From Fuerstiella sp041398845 (GTDB lineage: Bacteria > Planctomycetota > Planctomycetia > Planctomycetales > Planctomycetaceae): a DNA stretch of 64,000 nucleotides. Below are positions 18,107 to 27,813 of this stretch, piece after piece. The stretch is from NCBI GenBank assembly GCA_041398845.1, contig JAWKTZ010000010.1, positions 124,001 through 188,000 on the forward strand, read 5' to 3'. How positions within the stretch are numbered: position 1 is the first letter of the stretch; each line of letters opens with the position of its first letter. Below the pieces are notes generated by a model. It was not told where the DNA came from. It saw nothing but the letters and a program-made list of their open reading frames with translations, and did not search any database. Position numbers and translations under genes: made by a program.

Positions 18107-18697
18107 ATGCCAACAATTCGGGACCTCGCCGGACTACCGTCGGTTGCAGCGCCATTCCGTGAGTCCGCAGTCATCATGATTGACTGTCAGAACACCTATC
18201 GCGAAGGCGTGATGCAGTTGCAGGGTGTCGAAGAAGCTCTGGAGCATGCCCGCCGGCTGTTGGCGCGAGCTCGCGCGGCTGGAGTACCGATCTTCCACAT
18301 TCAGCACGATGCCGGTGTGGGGTCGCCATACGACATCACCGCCGAAAACGGACAGATTGCCGATGCTGTTGCCCCGGAAGGTGATGAACCGGTCATCGTT
18401 AAGAATTTTCCCGATTCCTTTGCGAACACTGACCTGCAGCAACAACTGGAGGATACCGGAAAGAAGAGCCTGATCCTGGCGGGTTTCATGTCTCACATGT
18501 GCGTGAACTCAACCGCCCGCAGCGGCTTCGATCGCGGGTACGCGGTGACCATTGTCGAAAACACGACGGCAACGCGTGACCTGCCCGATGGGAGGGGCGG
18601 CACCATCAAAGCGGCCGAAATACAACGAGCAAGTCTTCGTGGTCTGGCGGATCTGGTTGCCATCATCGTCGACGATGCCCGGAAGATTCCGGATTAG
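18107..18697 (+). CDS. Isochorismatase-family cysteine hydrolase
   Basis: A 196-aa cysteine hydrolase. The triad is visible: D26 in MIDCQNTY, K99 in IVKNFPDSF and C132 in SHMCVNSTAR, with the usual hydrophobic run LILAGFMSH before the cysteine. The ATG at 18107 has AGGAAG 7 nt upstream, so the longer frame from 18008 is rejected. Family members cleave amide or vinyl-ether bonds; the substrate is unknown here. The roughly 300 nt between this gene and the esterase (17811-18106) show no gene. Confidence 0.88.
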   Translation: MPTIRDLAGLPSVAAPFRESAVIMIDCQNTYREGVMQLQGVEEALEHARRLLARARAAGVPIFHIQHDAGVGSPYDITAENGQIADAVAPEGDEPVIVKNFPDSFANTDLQQQLEDTGKKSLILAGFMSHMCVNSTARSGFDRGYAVTIVENTTATRDLPDGRGGTIKAAEIQRASLRGLADLVAIIVDDARKIPD

Positions 18698-18872
18698 GAT
18701 CGAGCGAACAAAGGAGTGTCCTGGCAGACGAGAATTTCGAGATTGGAGGCGGACAACGAGCTTAGGAACGCTTCATCAATAGATGGCGTAGTGGATTTCG
18801 CCAGAAATCCTGTGAGAAGGGAATTCCGGCGAATCCCACTACAAGGTGCGCCAGTAAATGAATGGTCGTTCC

Positions 18873-20114
18873 TTACCACAGAGGCTGGCGATTGGGAGTG
18901 GACCAGTGGATTCTGGCCAGCAAAACGTCGCCGCGGTAGCCGTTACGCGGCATCCATTCCCCCACTGTCACCCAGGATTCTTCCGCACTGACGTTGGTCA
19001 CATTGAAGTTTCCCATCAGCGCGACTTTGTCGGGTTCGTTCACTCCGTCACCGACCAGCGGCAGAACAACCTGTTCTGTTTCACGGATCAGACAACGACT
19101 CTCGGGATCAACCTGAGCCACCCACAGTGGCGACCGCCAGCGAATCACATTGCTGTTGGTTTCGTCTTTGCGGGTATACACCAGGAGCAGTCCGTCGCTG
19201 TGCGTCAGCCAGTGTTGCTGCGTGGTCGACATTTCCAGCGGCGTTCCATCCTGCCAGCACCATGCCCGTTTCGATTCCCAGTTCAGTCCGTCGTCGCTGG
19301 TGCTTAAATACCCGCGACTGTCTTCCGCTCGCATGGTGATCCAGAAGCGGTCACGGAACTGCGTAACGCTTGGCTCCAGCAGACCTCGACCCTTCGGATT
19401 ATGAATCGGCGGTCCCACGTCCTGAATCTTCAGCTCATTGCCATCAAATGTCGCTCGAACTCCCGCGACCATCCGGTTGTGCTCTTCCGGACCAAACGTA
19501 AATGACATCTGCACGGTGCCGTCCGGAAGAACGACGCGCTGTCCACAGTTGTTGGTGTAGATGTGGCCGCCGCGTGCATCATCCCATTCCAGAATCTTTC
19601 GTTCCGACCATGTGCCGTCTGCGGATCTCACCGCGTACACCGGATAACGAGCCAGTTGCTCTTTGCGAGCAAAATAGTCCCCCTTATAGAACACCACATG
19701 GCCCATCGCAATCACACTATCCGACTGCGGATGATACTGCGGAGTCACATCACAGACTCCGGCCATCAGGTGGTCATCACGTCCCGGGACCGGATCGCGC
19801 CCCAGAGCGGCAATTGGTTCTGGCTCGCTCCAGGTCTGTCCCTGATCACGGGACAACGACCATTGAACGGGGCCAAAATAGTCCGAACCACCGATCTCCT
19901 GAAGAGTCATCAGCGCAACCGGCTGCCCGTTCGAATTCGGCAGCATGCAGGCTCGTGGGTGAAACCAGGTACGTGTGCTTCCATCCCGGTTGCTCCACAA
20001 CGTCGCTTTGCTGATGGACGAAATCAGCCGAGTGTTCTTCGGCTGAGCGGAGCACATGCTGTGAGGGACAGCCAAAGCTGTTGCGCTGGCCGCAAGAAAT
20101 GTTCGTCGCTGCAT
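18873..20114 (-). CDS. Sialidase-like (BNR/Asp-box) secreted protein
   Basis: A 413-aa beta-propeller protein of the exo-alpha-sialidase superfamily. Asp boxes are seen at SRDQGQTW and STSDDGLNW. The N-terminus MQRRTFLAASATALA is a twin-arginine-type signal. The ATG at 20112-20114 has AAGGGAG upstream; an open extension to 20357 is not needed. The catalytic Arg triad and Glu/Tyr pair of true sialidases were not confirmed by eye, so glycan hydrolysis is only one possibility; many planctomycete members of this group have no assigned substrate. It converges on the isochorismatase gene. Confidence 0.78.
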   Translation of the reverse strand: MQRRTFLAASATALAVPHSMCSAQPKNTRLISSISKATLWSNRDGSTRTWFHPRACMLPNSNGQPVALMTLQEIGGSDYFGPVQWSLSRDQGQTWSEPEPIAALGRDPVPGRDDHLMAGVCDVTPQYHPQSDSVIAMGHVVFYKGDYFARKEQLARYPVYAVRSADGTWSERKILEWDDARGGHIYTNNCGQRVVLPDGTVQMSFTFGPEEHNRMVAGVRATFDGNELKIQDVGPPIHNPKGRGLLEPSVTQFRDRFWITMRAEDSRGYLSTSDDGLNWESKRAWCWQDGTPLEMSTTQQHWLTHSDGLLLVYTRKDETNSNVIRWRSPLWVAQVDPESRCLIRETEQVVLPLVGDGVNEPDKVALMGNFNVTNVSAEESWVTVGEWMPRNGYRGDVLLARIHWSTPNRQPLW

Positions 20115-20244
20115 TGCTGAACTCCCTTCACTGGGACAGGGCATCTTCCACATCAGATGCTGATGATAGAGCCTGTGAGTCCGGTGTGCCATCAGGCAGT
20201 CAAAGTCAAATCCAGTGCCTGATCTTGAACGATCGTTGGCGCAC

Positions 20245-20284
20245 GAAAAAACGGCCTGTGGAACGTTCCGTTCTGCAGGCCGTT
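20245..20284 (-). terminator. rrs: Intrinsic terminator of the 16S unit
   Basis: A 9-bp GC-rich stem (AACGGCCTG at 20250-20258 paired with CAGGCCGTT at 20276-20284) is followed on the minus strand by a run of six T (20245-20250). It lies about 160 nt after the 16S 3' end and before the sialidase gene, and shows that no 23S gene is co-transcribed. Confidence 0.8.
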
Positions 20285-20291
20285 TGATCTG

Positions 20292-20324
20292 TTTGATTGA
20301 GATTGCTGGTTTGTGAGTTTTGGC
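20292..20324 (-). other. 3' arm of 16S processing stem
   Basis: This trailer segment is complementary to 22063-22095 in the leader: 29 of 33 positions pair, in two blocks of 14 and 13 bp separated by a 6-nt imperfect part. Such a stem closing on itself around 16S is the usual RNase III substrate for precursor processing. Confidence 0.75.
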
Positions 20325-20328
20325 GAGT

Positions 20329-20350
20329 GTTGTGTGGCGAACCACACAAC
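20329..20350 (-). other. Perfect 9-bp hairpin in the 16S trailer
   Basis: GTTGTGTGG (20329-20337) and CCACACAAC (20342-20350) enclose a 4-nt loop. It sits between the mature 16S end and the processing stem and is probably part of precursor folding. Confidence 0.6.
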
Positions 20351-20442
20351 ACCACAAGAACTTAGGTTTTCAATAACTGAATGGCTTGAAGGCCGACCGT
20401 TCCATTGCTGGATCAGTCAGTCCAACTTCCATTTAAATCCTT

Positions 20443-21967
<1,525 letters not shown>

Positions 21968-22062
21968 TATGCCTGAACCGTCAGACTTGCCGACGACTGC
22001 AAAACACAGAAAAGTGTGATACCTGTTCGCCACCCCGGTCAAAGAGTGGCACGCTCTCGCTT

Positions 22063-22095
22063 GCCAAAACTCACAGACTCACAATCTCAATCAAA
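22063..22095 (-). other. 5' arm of 16S processing stem
   Basis: Pairs with the trailer at 20292-20324 (29 of 33 positions). It begins directly after a boxA-like element and lies about 95 nt before the mature 5' end. Confidence 0.75.
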
Positions 22096-22105
22096 TTTTC
22101 AAAGA
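22096..22105 (-). promoter_or_regulatory. boxA-like antitermination element
   Basis: On the minus strand the leader reads TCTTTGAAAA, matching the rRNA boxA core bound by NusB/S10. It lies between promoter and processing stem, the standard position. Confidence 0.55.
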
Positions 22106-22180
22106 TCTCTGTTCCGAAACTCTTTGGTGGAAACCACTTTGCGTTCGAAACCTCGCCTGCGTTCAGCAAGCGAGCGGGGA

Positions 22181-22208
22181 AGTGTATCGACGCTGTCGAT
22201 GATGTCAA
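22181..22208 (-). promoter_or_regulatory. Predicted 16S promoter
   Basis: TTGACA (22203-22208) and TACACT (22181-22186) are separated by 16 nt on the minus strand, followed by a GC-rich stretch like an rRNA discriminator. The leader would be about 210 nt. It lies right after the DUF983 stop. Confidence 0.6.
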
Positions 22209-22212
22209 GTCC

Positions 22213-22737
22213 TCAATCGACGTAATCTGAGACTTCCTGCCGGCTTTTTTTCTGATCAATCGCGGACATCGATTCGGATGCTCCGACACGATCAAAAAAA
22301 CAATCCAGTGCAAGCCACAATGATCGGGCGAATCGGAAGAAAACAAGAGGAAAAATCAGGCAGAATGCCAGTAATCCCGGCAACAGATGATCTCTGGAAT
22401 AACCCAGCCCGAAATGCAGTACCACATAACTGACGGTCGTCGTCAACGCTGTGATCCCATAGTTGATATAGGTGGATCCCAGAAAATATCCCGGTGCTCG
22501 CTCAAAGCGAAAACCGCATTCGCCACATTCTGCGTGCATCTGGAACATGTTGCGGAACAGCCTGCCTCGAGCACACGCCGGGCATCTCAATGTCACACCG
22601 CGAAACAACGCCTGGCCAAACGATAAACGTCCAATGTCGTCGGAATTGTCGTTGGTGACGGTTGTGCCGAGTGACTTCTGATCGGGCGTGGCTGCGGACG
22701 TCGCTTCCGGATGAGATGCAGATTTGTGCGGATTCAT
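22213..22737 (-). CDS. DUF983 family membrane protein
   Basis: A 174-aa protein with a zinc-ribbon-like start (RCPACARGRLF and AECGECGFRFERAPGYF, residues about 58-90) and two or three membrane helices after it (TALTTTVSYVVLHFGLG; LLPGLLAFCLIFPLVFFRF). This is the DUF983 architecture. The role is unknown; relatives are sometimes found near cytochrome oxidase genes, but not here. The start is uncertain: ATG at 22735-22737 is used, while ATG at 22813-22815 would add 26 residues; neither has a ribosome site. It follows the Nif3-like gene on the same strand. Confidence 0.78.
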   Translation of the reverse strand: MNPHKSASHPEATSAATPDQKSLGTTVTNDNSDDIGRLSFGQALFRGVTLRCPACARGRLFRNMFQMHAECGECGFRFERAPGYFLGSTYINYGITALTTTVSYVVLHFGLGYSRDHLLPGLLAFCLIFPLVFFRFARSLWLALDCFFDRVGASESMSAIDQKKSRQEVSDYVD

Positions 22738-22865
22738 GGATGGATTGTAGCTTGAGATCGTTCTTCTGTGCGGTTGGCGAACAAGGTCTGCCAGAAAATC
22801 ATCGATCTGCGTCATGCATTTTCTGATGCGGTCTTTAGAATGTCCGAGTTTCCAGAAGTGAGAAG

Positions 22866-23660
22866 TCAACCGGTGAACATGGATAGCGGGTCCTGTTCCA
22901 CAAGGCTGGCAAATGTTTCCAGTCCGGGGAACTCGGTTGCCAGTGTGTCTGCCAGACGCTGCATGGCGGGGCGTTCGCTGGAATAGTGTCCCAGCAGCAC
23001 AAGGTTGATTCCCGCTGCGCGGGCCTCGAGTGCTGTATGAAACCGGGCTTCGCCGGTGACGAATGTGTCGCAGCCCAGTCGCATCGCGTCGGCCAGAAAC
23101 TCTGCTGCCGCACCGCAGGCTACGGCGACGAGTGATACGTTTGCCGTCAGGGCGCCGACGTATTCCAGATACGGTGCGGCAACGCATTGACGTGCTGTTG
23201 CCATGAACATTCTTAGGGTCGTTGGTGCTGGAAGATTCCCCATCCGACCGCCTCCAATGTTTTCCATTTCAGGTATTGGTCGGATCGGCTGGATCTGAGT
23301 CAGGCCGAGTGTTTCCGCAAGTTGCTGGTTGATTCCAGGTGCAGCACTGTCGAAACATGTGTGAGGGCAGTAAATGGCAATTCGATTTTCAATCAGAGTC
23401 AGGAGCATGCGGCCTTCCTGACTGGCATCCGTCATCTGTTTCACCCCCCGGAACAACACAGGATGATGTGACACCACCATGTTGACATGCCGATCCACCG
23501 CCTCCTTTGCGACATCCGGAGTAAGCGTCAGGCAGGTCATCACACGGTTCAGAGGCAGGTCATGCCGACCAACCAGCAGGCCGACGTTGTCCCAGTCTTC
23601 CGCCAGGAAAGGCGGCGCAAACTTTTCGAGAAAAGCAATGACATCGGAAACTGTCGTCAT
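22866..23660 (-). CDS. Nif3-like dinuclear metal-centre protein
   Basis: A 264-aa member of the Nif3/YbgI family, hexameric proteins with a two-metal site and poorly known function. Seen: FAPPFLAEDWDNVGLLVG near the N-terminus, VVSHHPVLFRG with metal-binding histidines, YCPHTCFDSA, and near the C-terminus FVTGEARFHTALEARAAGI and GHYSSERPAM. Relatives are annotated as GTP cyclohydrolase I type 2 homologues, a name with weak support. The ATG at 23658-23660 is used; a GTG four codons earlier (23672) is an alternative. It is divergent from the TIM-barrel gene. Confidence 0.85.
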   Translation of the reverse strand: MTTVSDVIAFLEKFAPPFLAEDWDNVGLLVGRHDLPLNRVMTCLTLTPDVAKEAVDRHVNMVVSHHPVLFRGVKQMTDASQEGRMLLTLIENRIAIYCPHTCFDSAAPGINQQLAETLGLTQIQPIRPIPEMENIGGGRMGNLPAPTTLRMFMATARQCVAAPYLEYVGALTANVSLVAVACGAAAEFLADAMRLGCDTFVTGEARFHTALEARAAGINLVLLGHYSSERPAMQRLADTLATEFPGLETFASLVEQDPLSMFTG

Positions 23661-23734
23661 CAGTCGATCCACGGTATAATGAGCGAGTCTGGCGGGAAGT
23701 CTGCCGTATCCATTGACTCAGGAACTTGCCAATC

Positions 23735-24622
23735 ATGTCACTTCGTCTGGCTGTTGCAACCGAAGACTTTGATGCTCCTTTGAAGAAGGCGATTGGGCTG
23801 GCTTCCGACTGCCAGGTTGACGGGATCCGCCTGAACTCACGGACCGAAGTTCCTGCCGCCACGACGACGGAAAGCTCGATTCGCCAGATCATGCTTTTTG
23901 TCGGCGAACGCAGAATGAGCGTGGCGGGCCTCATCTGCCCGACTCGCCATGCCCTGATTGATGCGGAGTTTCTGGAAGAACGCCTGGAGGTCATTCGGAA
24001 ATCCATGACACTGGCTCGAAAACTGGGTACGTCCGAACTGCTCGTCCGTTGCGGCCGGATTCCGGATCCCGATGCGACAACCGACGATCCTCTTCCCGCC
24101 GCTTCAATCGACAGTCTGGCGAACCCGTTTTCCTTCTCTTCGACCGGGCTGAAATCTGCGACGGCACCGTCCACACGATTTTCACTACTGACCGAAATCC
24201 TGAACGATCTGACTCGACACGGCAATCATGTGGGATGCGTGCTGAATCTGCAACTGGCGAACTACGACCAGCGTCTGATTCTGCGGTTGTTGACGGAAGT
24301 TAAGGCAGGCCCGTTAAACATCGTCTACGATCCTGCCACGGCTGTGATGACAGGTGCCGACGTGGTTTCGACGTATCGGGATCTGTATGATCGTGTCGGC
24401 TATCTGCGAGGTCGCGACGCCCTGTGTGATGTGGATGGAGCGGGAGTGGAAGTCGGGATTGGCGATGGTGTGGTCGACTGGGAGCACCTGATGCCAAGTC
24501 TGGTCGAGGCCGACTTTAAGGGCTGGATCTGTGTGGAACGCTCAGGGGGAGATCATCGAGCAGAAGACGTTCGCCGCGGGGTCTCTTTGCTGAAGACTCT
24601 GCTGCCGCAAACGAACGCGTAG
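23735..24622 (+). CDS. Xylose-isomerase-like TIM-barrel protein
   Basis: A 295-aa protein of the AP-endonuclease-2/xylose-isomerase-like superfamily. Beta strands with the usual motifs are seen: QVDGIRLNSRTE, LGTSELLVRCG, HVGCVLNLQLAN, LNIVYDPATAVM and FKGWICVERSGGDH at the end. Such proteins isomerise or epimerise sugars, or cut damaged DNA; which applies cannot be said. The ATG at 23735 has AGGAAC upstream; a TTG three codons earlier is ignored. A TATAAT at 23675-23680 could be its -10, but no -35 was found. Confidence 0.72.
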   Translation: MSLRLAVATEDFDAPLKKAIGLASDCQVDGIRLNSRTEVPAATTTESSIRQIMLFVGERRMSVAGLICPTRHALIDAEFLEERLEVIRKSMTLARKLGTSELLVRCGRIPDPDATTDDPLPAASIDSLANPFSFSSTGLKSATAPSTRFSLLTEILNDLTRHGNHVGCVLNLQLANYDQRLILRLLTEVKAGPLNIVYDPATAVMTGADVVSTYRDLYDRVGYLRGRDALCDVDGAGVEVGIGDGVVDWEHLMPSLVEADFKGWICVERSGGDHRAEDVRRGVSLLKTLLPQTNA

Positions 24623-24739
24623 AGGCGGTCTGAAGAGCCGGGCTGTTGAGACGCCTGTCCTTGTAAAAAATCCGGTCTCCCGTTTGAACTTTTTGTGGCT
24701 GGAGTGCCCGCAGGCACGATGTCGGGATAGAATACTGAC

Positions 24740-26026
24740 ATGAAAGAACTTGCTCCTGCCATCGTTGTCCTGATGCTCGCCGCTGCCGGACTGGCTGGTG
24801 TTGTGTGGTTTTCGGATTTGCCTGAAGATCCTCCGGCTCCAAAGGTCGCAACTGCGGGACCATTGCCAGACACCACTGACGATTCACCACCGGTTGCTGA
24901 CTCACCAGAGGCTCAGCAGCCAACAACGGCATGTAATGCGCTGGGCGTTCCGGTTCCCGTAATTCGTGATGAGTCGGCACTGCACGATCCGAACGTCATT
25001 GAAAAGATCAAACGCAAGGTTCCGGGAAACATTCTGGCGAAGATCGCTGTGAATGCTCCGGAGAATATTTCTTCGCCACTGGCAGACCGCATTAAAGGAA
25101 TGGTGTGGATTCCGGGAGGAGTCACTGTGATGGGCAGCGACACGGGGCCGGTCGACGAAGAACCGCCTCACCCCGTCGCCATCGACGGATTCTGGATGGA
25201 TGCCACGGAAGTGACCAACCAGCAGTTCAAAGTGTTTGTTGATGCAACCGGTTACGTCACACTTCCCGAACGCAAACCTGAATTGCGCAGCATTCAACCC
25301 GGGTCCGGTCTGGAAGATATCGCGATTCTGGAAGAGTACAACGTGCCCGGATCCATCTGCAGTCTGCAACTGAACAGTCGCGACGATATTGATCCGGCCA
25401 AAGGTGCTTACAGTTGGTGGCAGTATCTGCCCGGTGCCGACTGGAAACATCCCGAAGGGCCCGACAGCAATATCGATGACCGGATGGATCATCCGGTCGT
25501 GCATGTGAGCTGGCTGGATGCGATGGCCTACTGTCGTTGGGCGGGCAAACAGTTGCCAACAGAAGCTCAATGGGAACACGCCGCTCGCGCAGGCCGTGAC
25601 GGTAGCTTTTACCCATGGGGCAACGAGCGGAATCCGGGCGGGCAGTGGATTCAGAACATCTGGCAGGGCACATTTCCGATTGAAGATACGGCGGAAGACG
25701 GTTTCAGAACAACGGCCCCCGTGGCGACGTTTCCCGCCAACGCCTTCGGCCTGCACGACATGTCAGGTAATGTCTGGGAATGGTGTGCCGATTACTATCA
25801 GCCGGACTACTATCTGACGAGTCCCGTTCATAATCCTCCGGGCCCTGACAGCAGTTTTGACCCGCAGGAACCCGGGATTACAAAACGAGTCCAGCGTGGC
25901 GGCAGCTTCATGTGCAGCGACCAGTACTGCGTTGGCTACCGCGTGAGCGCCAGGATGAAGGGGGAAGAAGACACGGGAGCGTTTCACACCGGGTTTCGCT
26001 GCGTCGTTATGCCGGATGCCAAATAA
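24740..26026 (+). CDS. Formylglycine-generating enzyme (SUMF1 family), membrane-anchored
   Basis: A 428-aa SUMF1/FGE-family protein. Residues 5-25 are a hydrophobic anchor, then a P-rich linker, then the FGE fold from GMVWIPGGVTVMGSD (about 117-131). SGNVWEWCADYY and RGGSFMCSDQYC follow. The two cysteines C392 and C397 match the copper/redox pair that true FGEs use to oxidise sulfatase cysteine, and the end HTGFRCV is canonical. Many family members lack this pair, so catalysis is plausible here. A suitable target, a CMPSR-type sulfatase, is encoded at 15300. No partner gene is adjacent. Confidence 0.88.
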   Translation: MKELAPAIVVLMLAAAGLAGVVWFSDLPEDPPAPKVATAGPLPDTTDDSPPVADSPEAQQPTTACNALGVPVPVIRDESALHDPNVIEKIKRKVPGNILAKIAVNAPENISSPLADRIKGMVWIPGGVTVMGSDTGPVDEEPPHPVAIDGFWMDATEVTNQQFKVFVDATGYVTLPERKPELRSIQPGSGLEDIAILEEYNVPGSICSLQLNSRDDIDPAKGAYSWWQYLPGADWKHPEGPDSNIDDRMDHPVVHVSWLDAMAYCRWAGKQLPTEAQWEHAARAGRDGSFYPWGNERNPGGQWIQNIWQGTFPIEDTAEDGFRTTAPVATFPANAFGLHDMSGNVWEWCADYYQPDYYLTSPVHNPPGPDSSFDPQEPGITKRVQRGGSFMCSDQYCVGYRVSARMKGEEDTGAFHTGFRCVVMPDAK

Positions 26027-26100
26027 GGCCTCTGCATTGTCTGAAACAGCGAGCCGTGATCAGCCAAGTGCGGGTGACCCTCCGGTCGTTTGTGTCGTTT

Positions 26101-26787
26101 TCAGGCCGCATCGTCCAGTGGAATGAGTCTTGGTATGGGAACACGCAACCCGACAACGGGCCCGGCTGCATTTCTTAAACCCTGAAAGTCGTGACGCAGG
26201 AATGCTCGCAGTTTGGCCACGGGCTTCATACGCAGATACTGACGCACAAACTTTGCCATCTGCTGATCGTATTCGGCCTGACTGCGCGAATGCATGTAAC
26301 AACTGCCTTCGAAGCGACGGATGTCACCATCAAACGCCGGGCTGATGTGATACAGCTCATGGAACACTGTGACCAGCTTCTCCGTGTATGTCTGGTTTAG
26401 AAAGCGTGGCAGGTAAAATGTCAGAATGTACAGCATTTCCTGCCCCTGATGGTACAGACGCTGAACGGTCCACGTGCGGTCATCTCGCCGTTCCGTCATC
26501 GCTCCGTTCCGGAATCGCATCGGTGTCAGCCTGGCCTGCATGCCCCATTCGACAGGCGAACGTGTCTGAGCAAATGTCACGGCCACGCGATTCATGTCAA
26601 TGTGCCGGAATTCCGGATGCTGCCGACAGATGTCGTCGCAGAATTGCCGCATGGCCAAACAGAAATCGAAGGGCTGACCGGACACAGAATGCTCACCGAA
26701 GGACCGAAACCAAGGCGAATCTACAGCACTCGCGGAAAATGGATGAAATACGATTTGGGCAAACGAACTCTTGCGACCTTCCCGCAA
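26101..26787 (-). CDS. Putative zinc metallopeptidase-like protein
   Basis: A 228-aa protein with one clear motif, VFHELYHISPAFDGD (HELYH at 143-147), an HExxH zinc site in a helix. I do not recognise the family with certainty; similar planctomycete proteins are called putative metallopeptidases. The C-terminal part is basic and ends LRVPIPRLIPLDDAA. No signal peptide is seen. The start is uncertain: the frame opens with TTG at 26785-26787, and ATG at 26650-26652 would remove 45 residues but leaves the motif intact. It converges on the FGE gene, and upstream lies the palindrome. Confidence 0.6.
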   Translation of the reverse strand: MREGRKSSFAQIVFHPFSASAVDSPWFRSFGEHSVSGQPFDFCLAMRQFCDDICRQHPEFRHIDMNRVAVTFAQTRSPVEWGMQARLTPMRFRNGAMTERRDDRTWTVQRLYHQGQEMLYILTFYLPRFLNQTYTEKLVTVFHELYHISPAFDGDIRRFEGSCYMHSRSQAEYDQQMAKFVRQYLRMKPVAKLRAFLRHDFQGLRNAAGPVVGLRVPIPRLIPLDDAA

Positions 26788-26830
26788 CGGGACCTGAACT
26801 CACGCTGACCCGCAGGCTGGAGTCTGTCGC

Positions 26831-26991
26831 AAAAGGGAGGTGCCCAACGCCGTGAAGAGACGTGACTTCGTTTAATCCGCCCCGCAGGGAGGTGCTCCCG
26901 GTCGACAGAATCGCTTCCCCTGCGGGTCGGGTTAAACGAACTGTGCTTTCCTACAGGGAATCTCTTCACGGCATTGGGAGGTGCCCCTTTT
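26831..26991. repeat. Nested imperfect palindrome with three GGGAGGTGC copies
   Basis: Outer arms 26831-26860 and 26961-26991 share AAAAGGG and the 15-bp AACGCCGTGAAGAGA (one mismatch) in inverted order. Inner arms (about 26870-26889 and 26916-26938) pair CGTTTAA-CCG-CCCGCAGGG with two changes. The nonamer GGGAGGTGC occurs three times in direct order (26835, 26887, 26976). A transcript of either strand would fold into a long hairpin of about 160 nt. It lies between rplQ and the metallopeptidase-like gene. Flanks 26788-26830 and 26992-27104 show nothing else. Confidence 0.7.
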
Positions 26992-27104
26992 GAGGTCAGC
27001 AGGAATTCCAGTGAAAACGGCCACACGGAAAGGGGCAGCTTCTTCAGATCGCCTCTTAGCGTAGGCTGTCGCGTCAACGGCCGCAATATCGGATGTTTAA
27101 CGGA

Positions 27105-27137
27105 AACAGGCCGATCTCCCGATGGAGACGGCCTGTT
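27105..27137 (-). terminator. Terminator-like hairpin after rplQ
   Basis: A 14-bp stem with one bulge (AACAGGCCG and TCTCC paired with GGAGA and CGGCCTGTT) around a 4-nt loop lies about 50 nt after the rplQ stop. The downstream T-run is short (TGTTTCC). It probably ends the long ribosomal operon. Confidence 0.55.
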
Positions 27138-27187
27138 AGGAAATGATCCGTGCTGCCGAACCGTTGCGGGTTCGGGGGCGTTGTCGC

Positions 27188-27766
27188 TTAGGCGTCACTT
27201 TCATCAACAACCGGCGCAGTTCGCTTCCTTGAACGCACACGATCGCGACCGTTTCCGACGAATTCGATCAGCGCCTGAGCACCGGCATCACCCAGTCGGA
27301 CCTGTGGCAGTCGGACAATGCGAGTGTATCCGCCATCGCGATCGGCGAACTGTTCGGCGAGTTCGGAAAACAGAACTGACACTGCGGTCTTGTCACGCAG
27401 CATCGAAAACGCCCGACGACGCAACGCAACTGCCGGGGACACAGCCGCTGACCATTTCTGCCATTGTTCACTATCCCGCCACAATTTCCATGCGTCCGTG
27501 CCGCGCTCAGCCGACGTCTCGAACTCCTGAGCAGCCTGCTCATGCGGAATCGCTCGTTTGGCCAGAGTAATCAGCTTTTCGATGATCGGACGCAGCTCTT
27601 TGGCTTTGGGGACAGTCGTGATGATCCGACCGGGCACTTTGGCACGCTGAGGATCGTCTTCGTCCACACGCACGGTCTTAATCAGACTGACCGCCATGTT
27701 ACGAAACATCGCTTTGCGATGGGACGCGTTTCGGCCGAGTTTTCTGCCACTTATTCGGTGTCGCAT
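27188..27766 (-). CDS. rplQ: Ribosomal protein L17 with insertions
   Basis: Large-subunit protein near the exit tunnel, last gene of the operon. The start MRHRISGRKLGRNASHRKAMFRNM and PKAKELRPIIEKLITLAK are typical. At 192 aa it is about 65 longer than E. coli L17: roughly 10 residues are added at 32-44, about 40 at 74-113 (E/W-rich, around ERGTDAWKLWRDSEQW), and a basic tail follows. The core GGYTRIVRLPQVRLGD is intact. It follows rpoA by 47 nt, as is standard. Confidence 0.95.
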   Translation of the reverse strand: MRHRISGRKLGRNASHRKAMFRNMAVSLIKTVRVDEDDPQRAKVPGRIITTVPKAKELRPIIEKLITLAKRAIPHEQAAQEFETSAERGTDAWKLWRDSEQWQKWSAAVSPAVALRRRAFSMLRDKTAVSVLFSELAEQFADRDGGYTRIVRLPQVRLGDAGAQALIEFVGNGRDRVRSRKRTAPVVDESDA

Positions 27767-27813
27767 GGCGACAGCTCTCTATATTCGTAAACCAAAGAAA
27801 CAGTGTAAGTTGC

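Noticed and set aside
23675..23680. TATAAT before the TIM-barrel gene
   Set aside because: No -35 hexamer at 16-18 nt, so not listed as a promoter.
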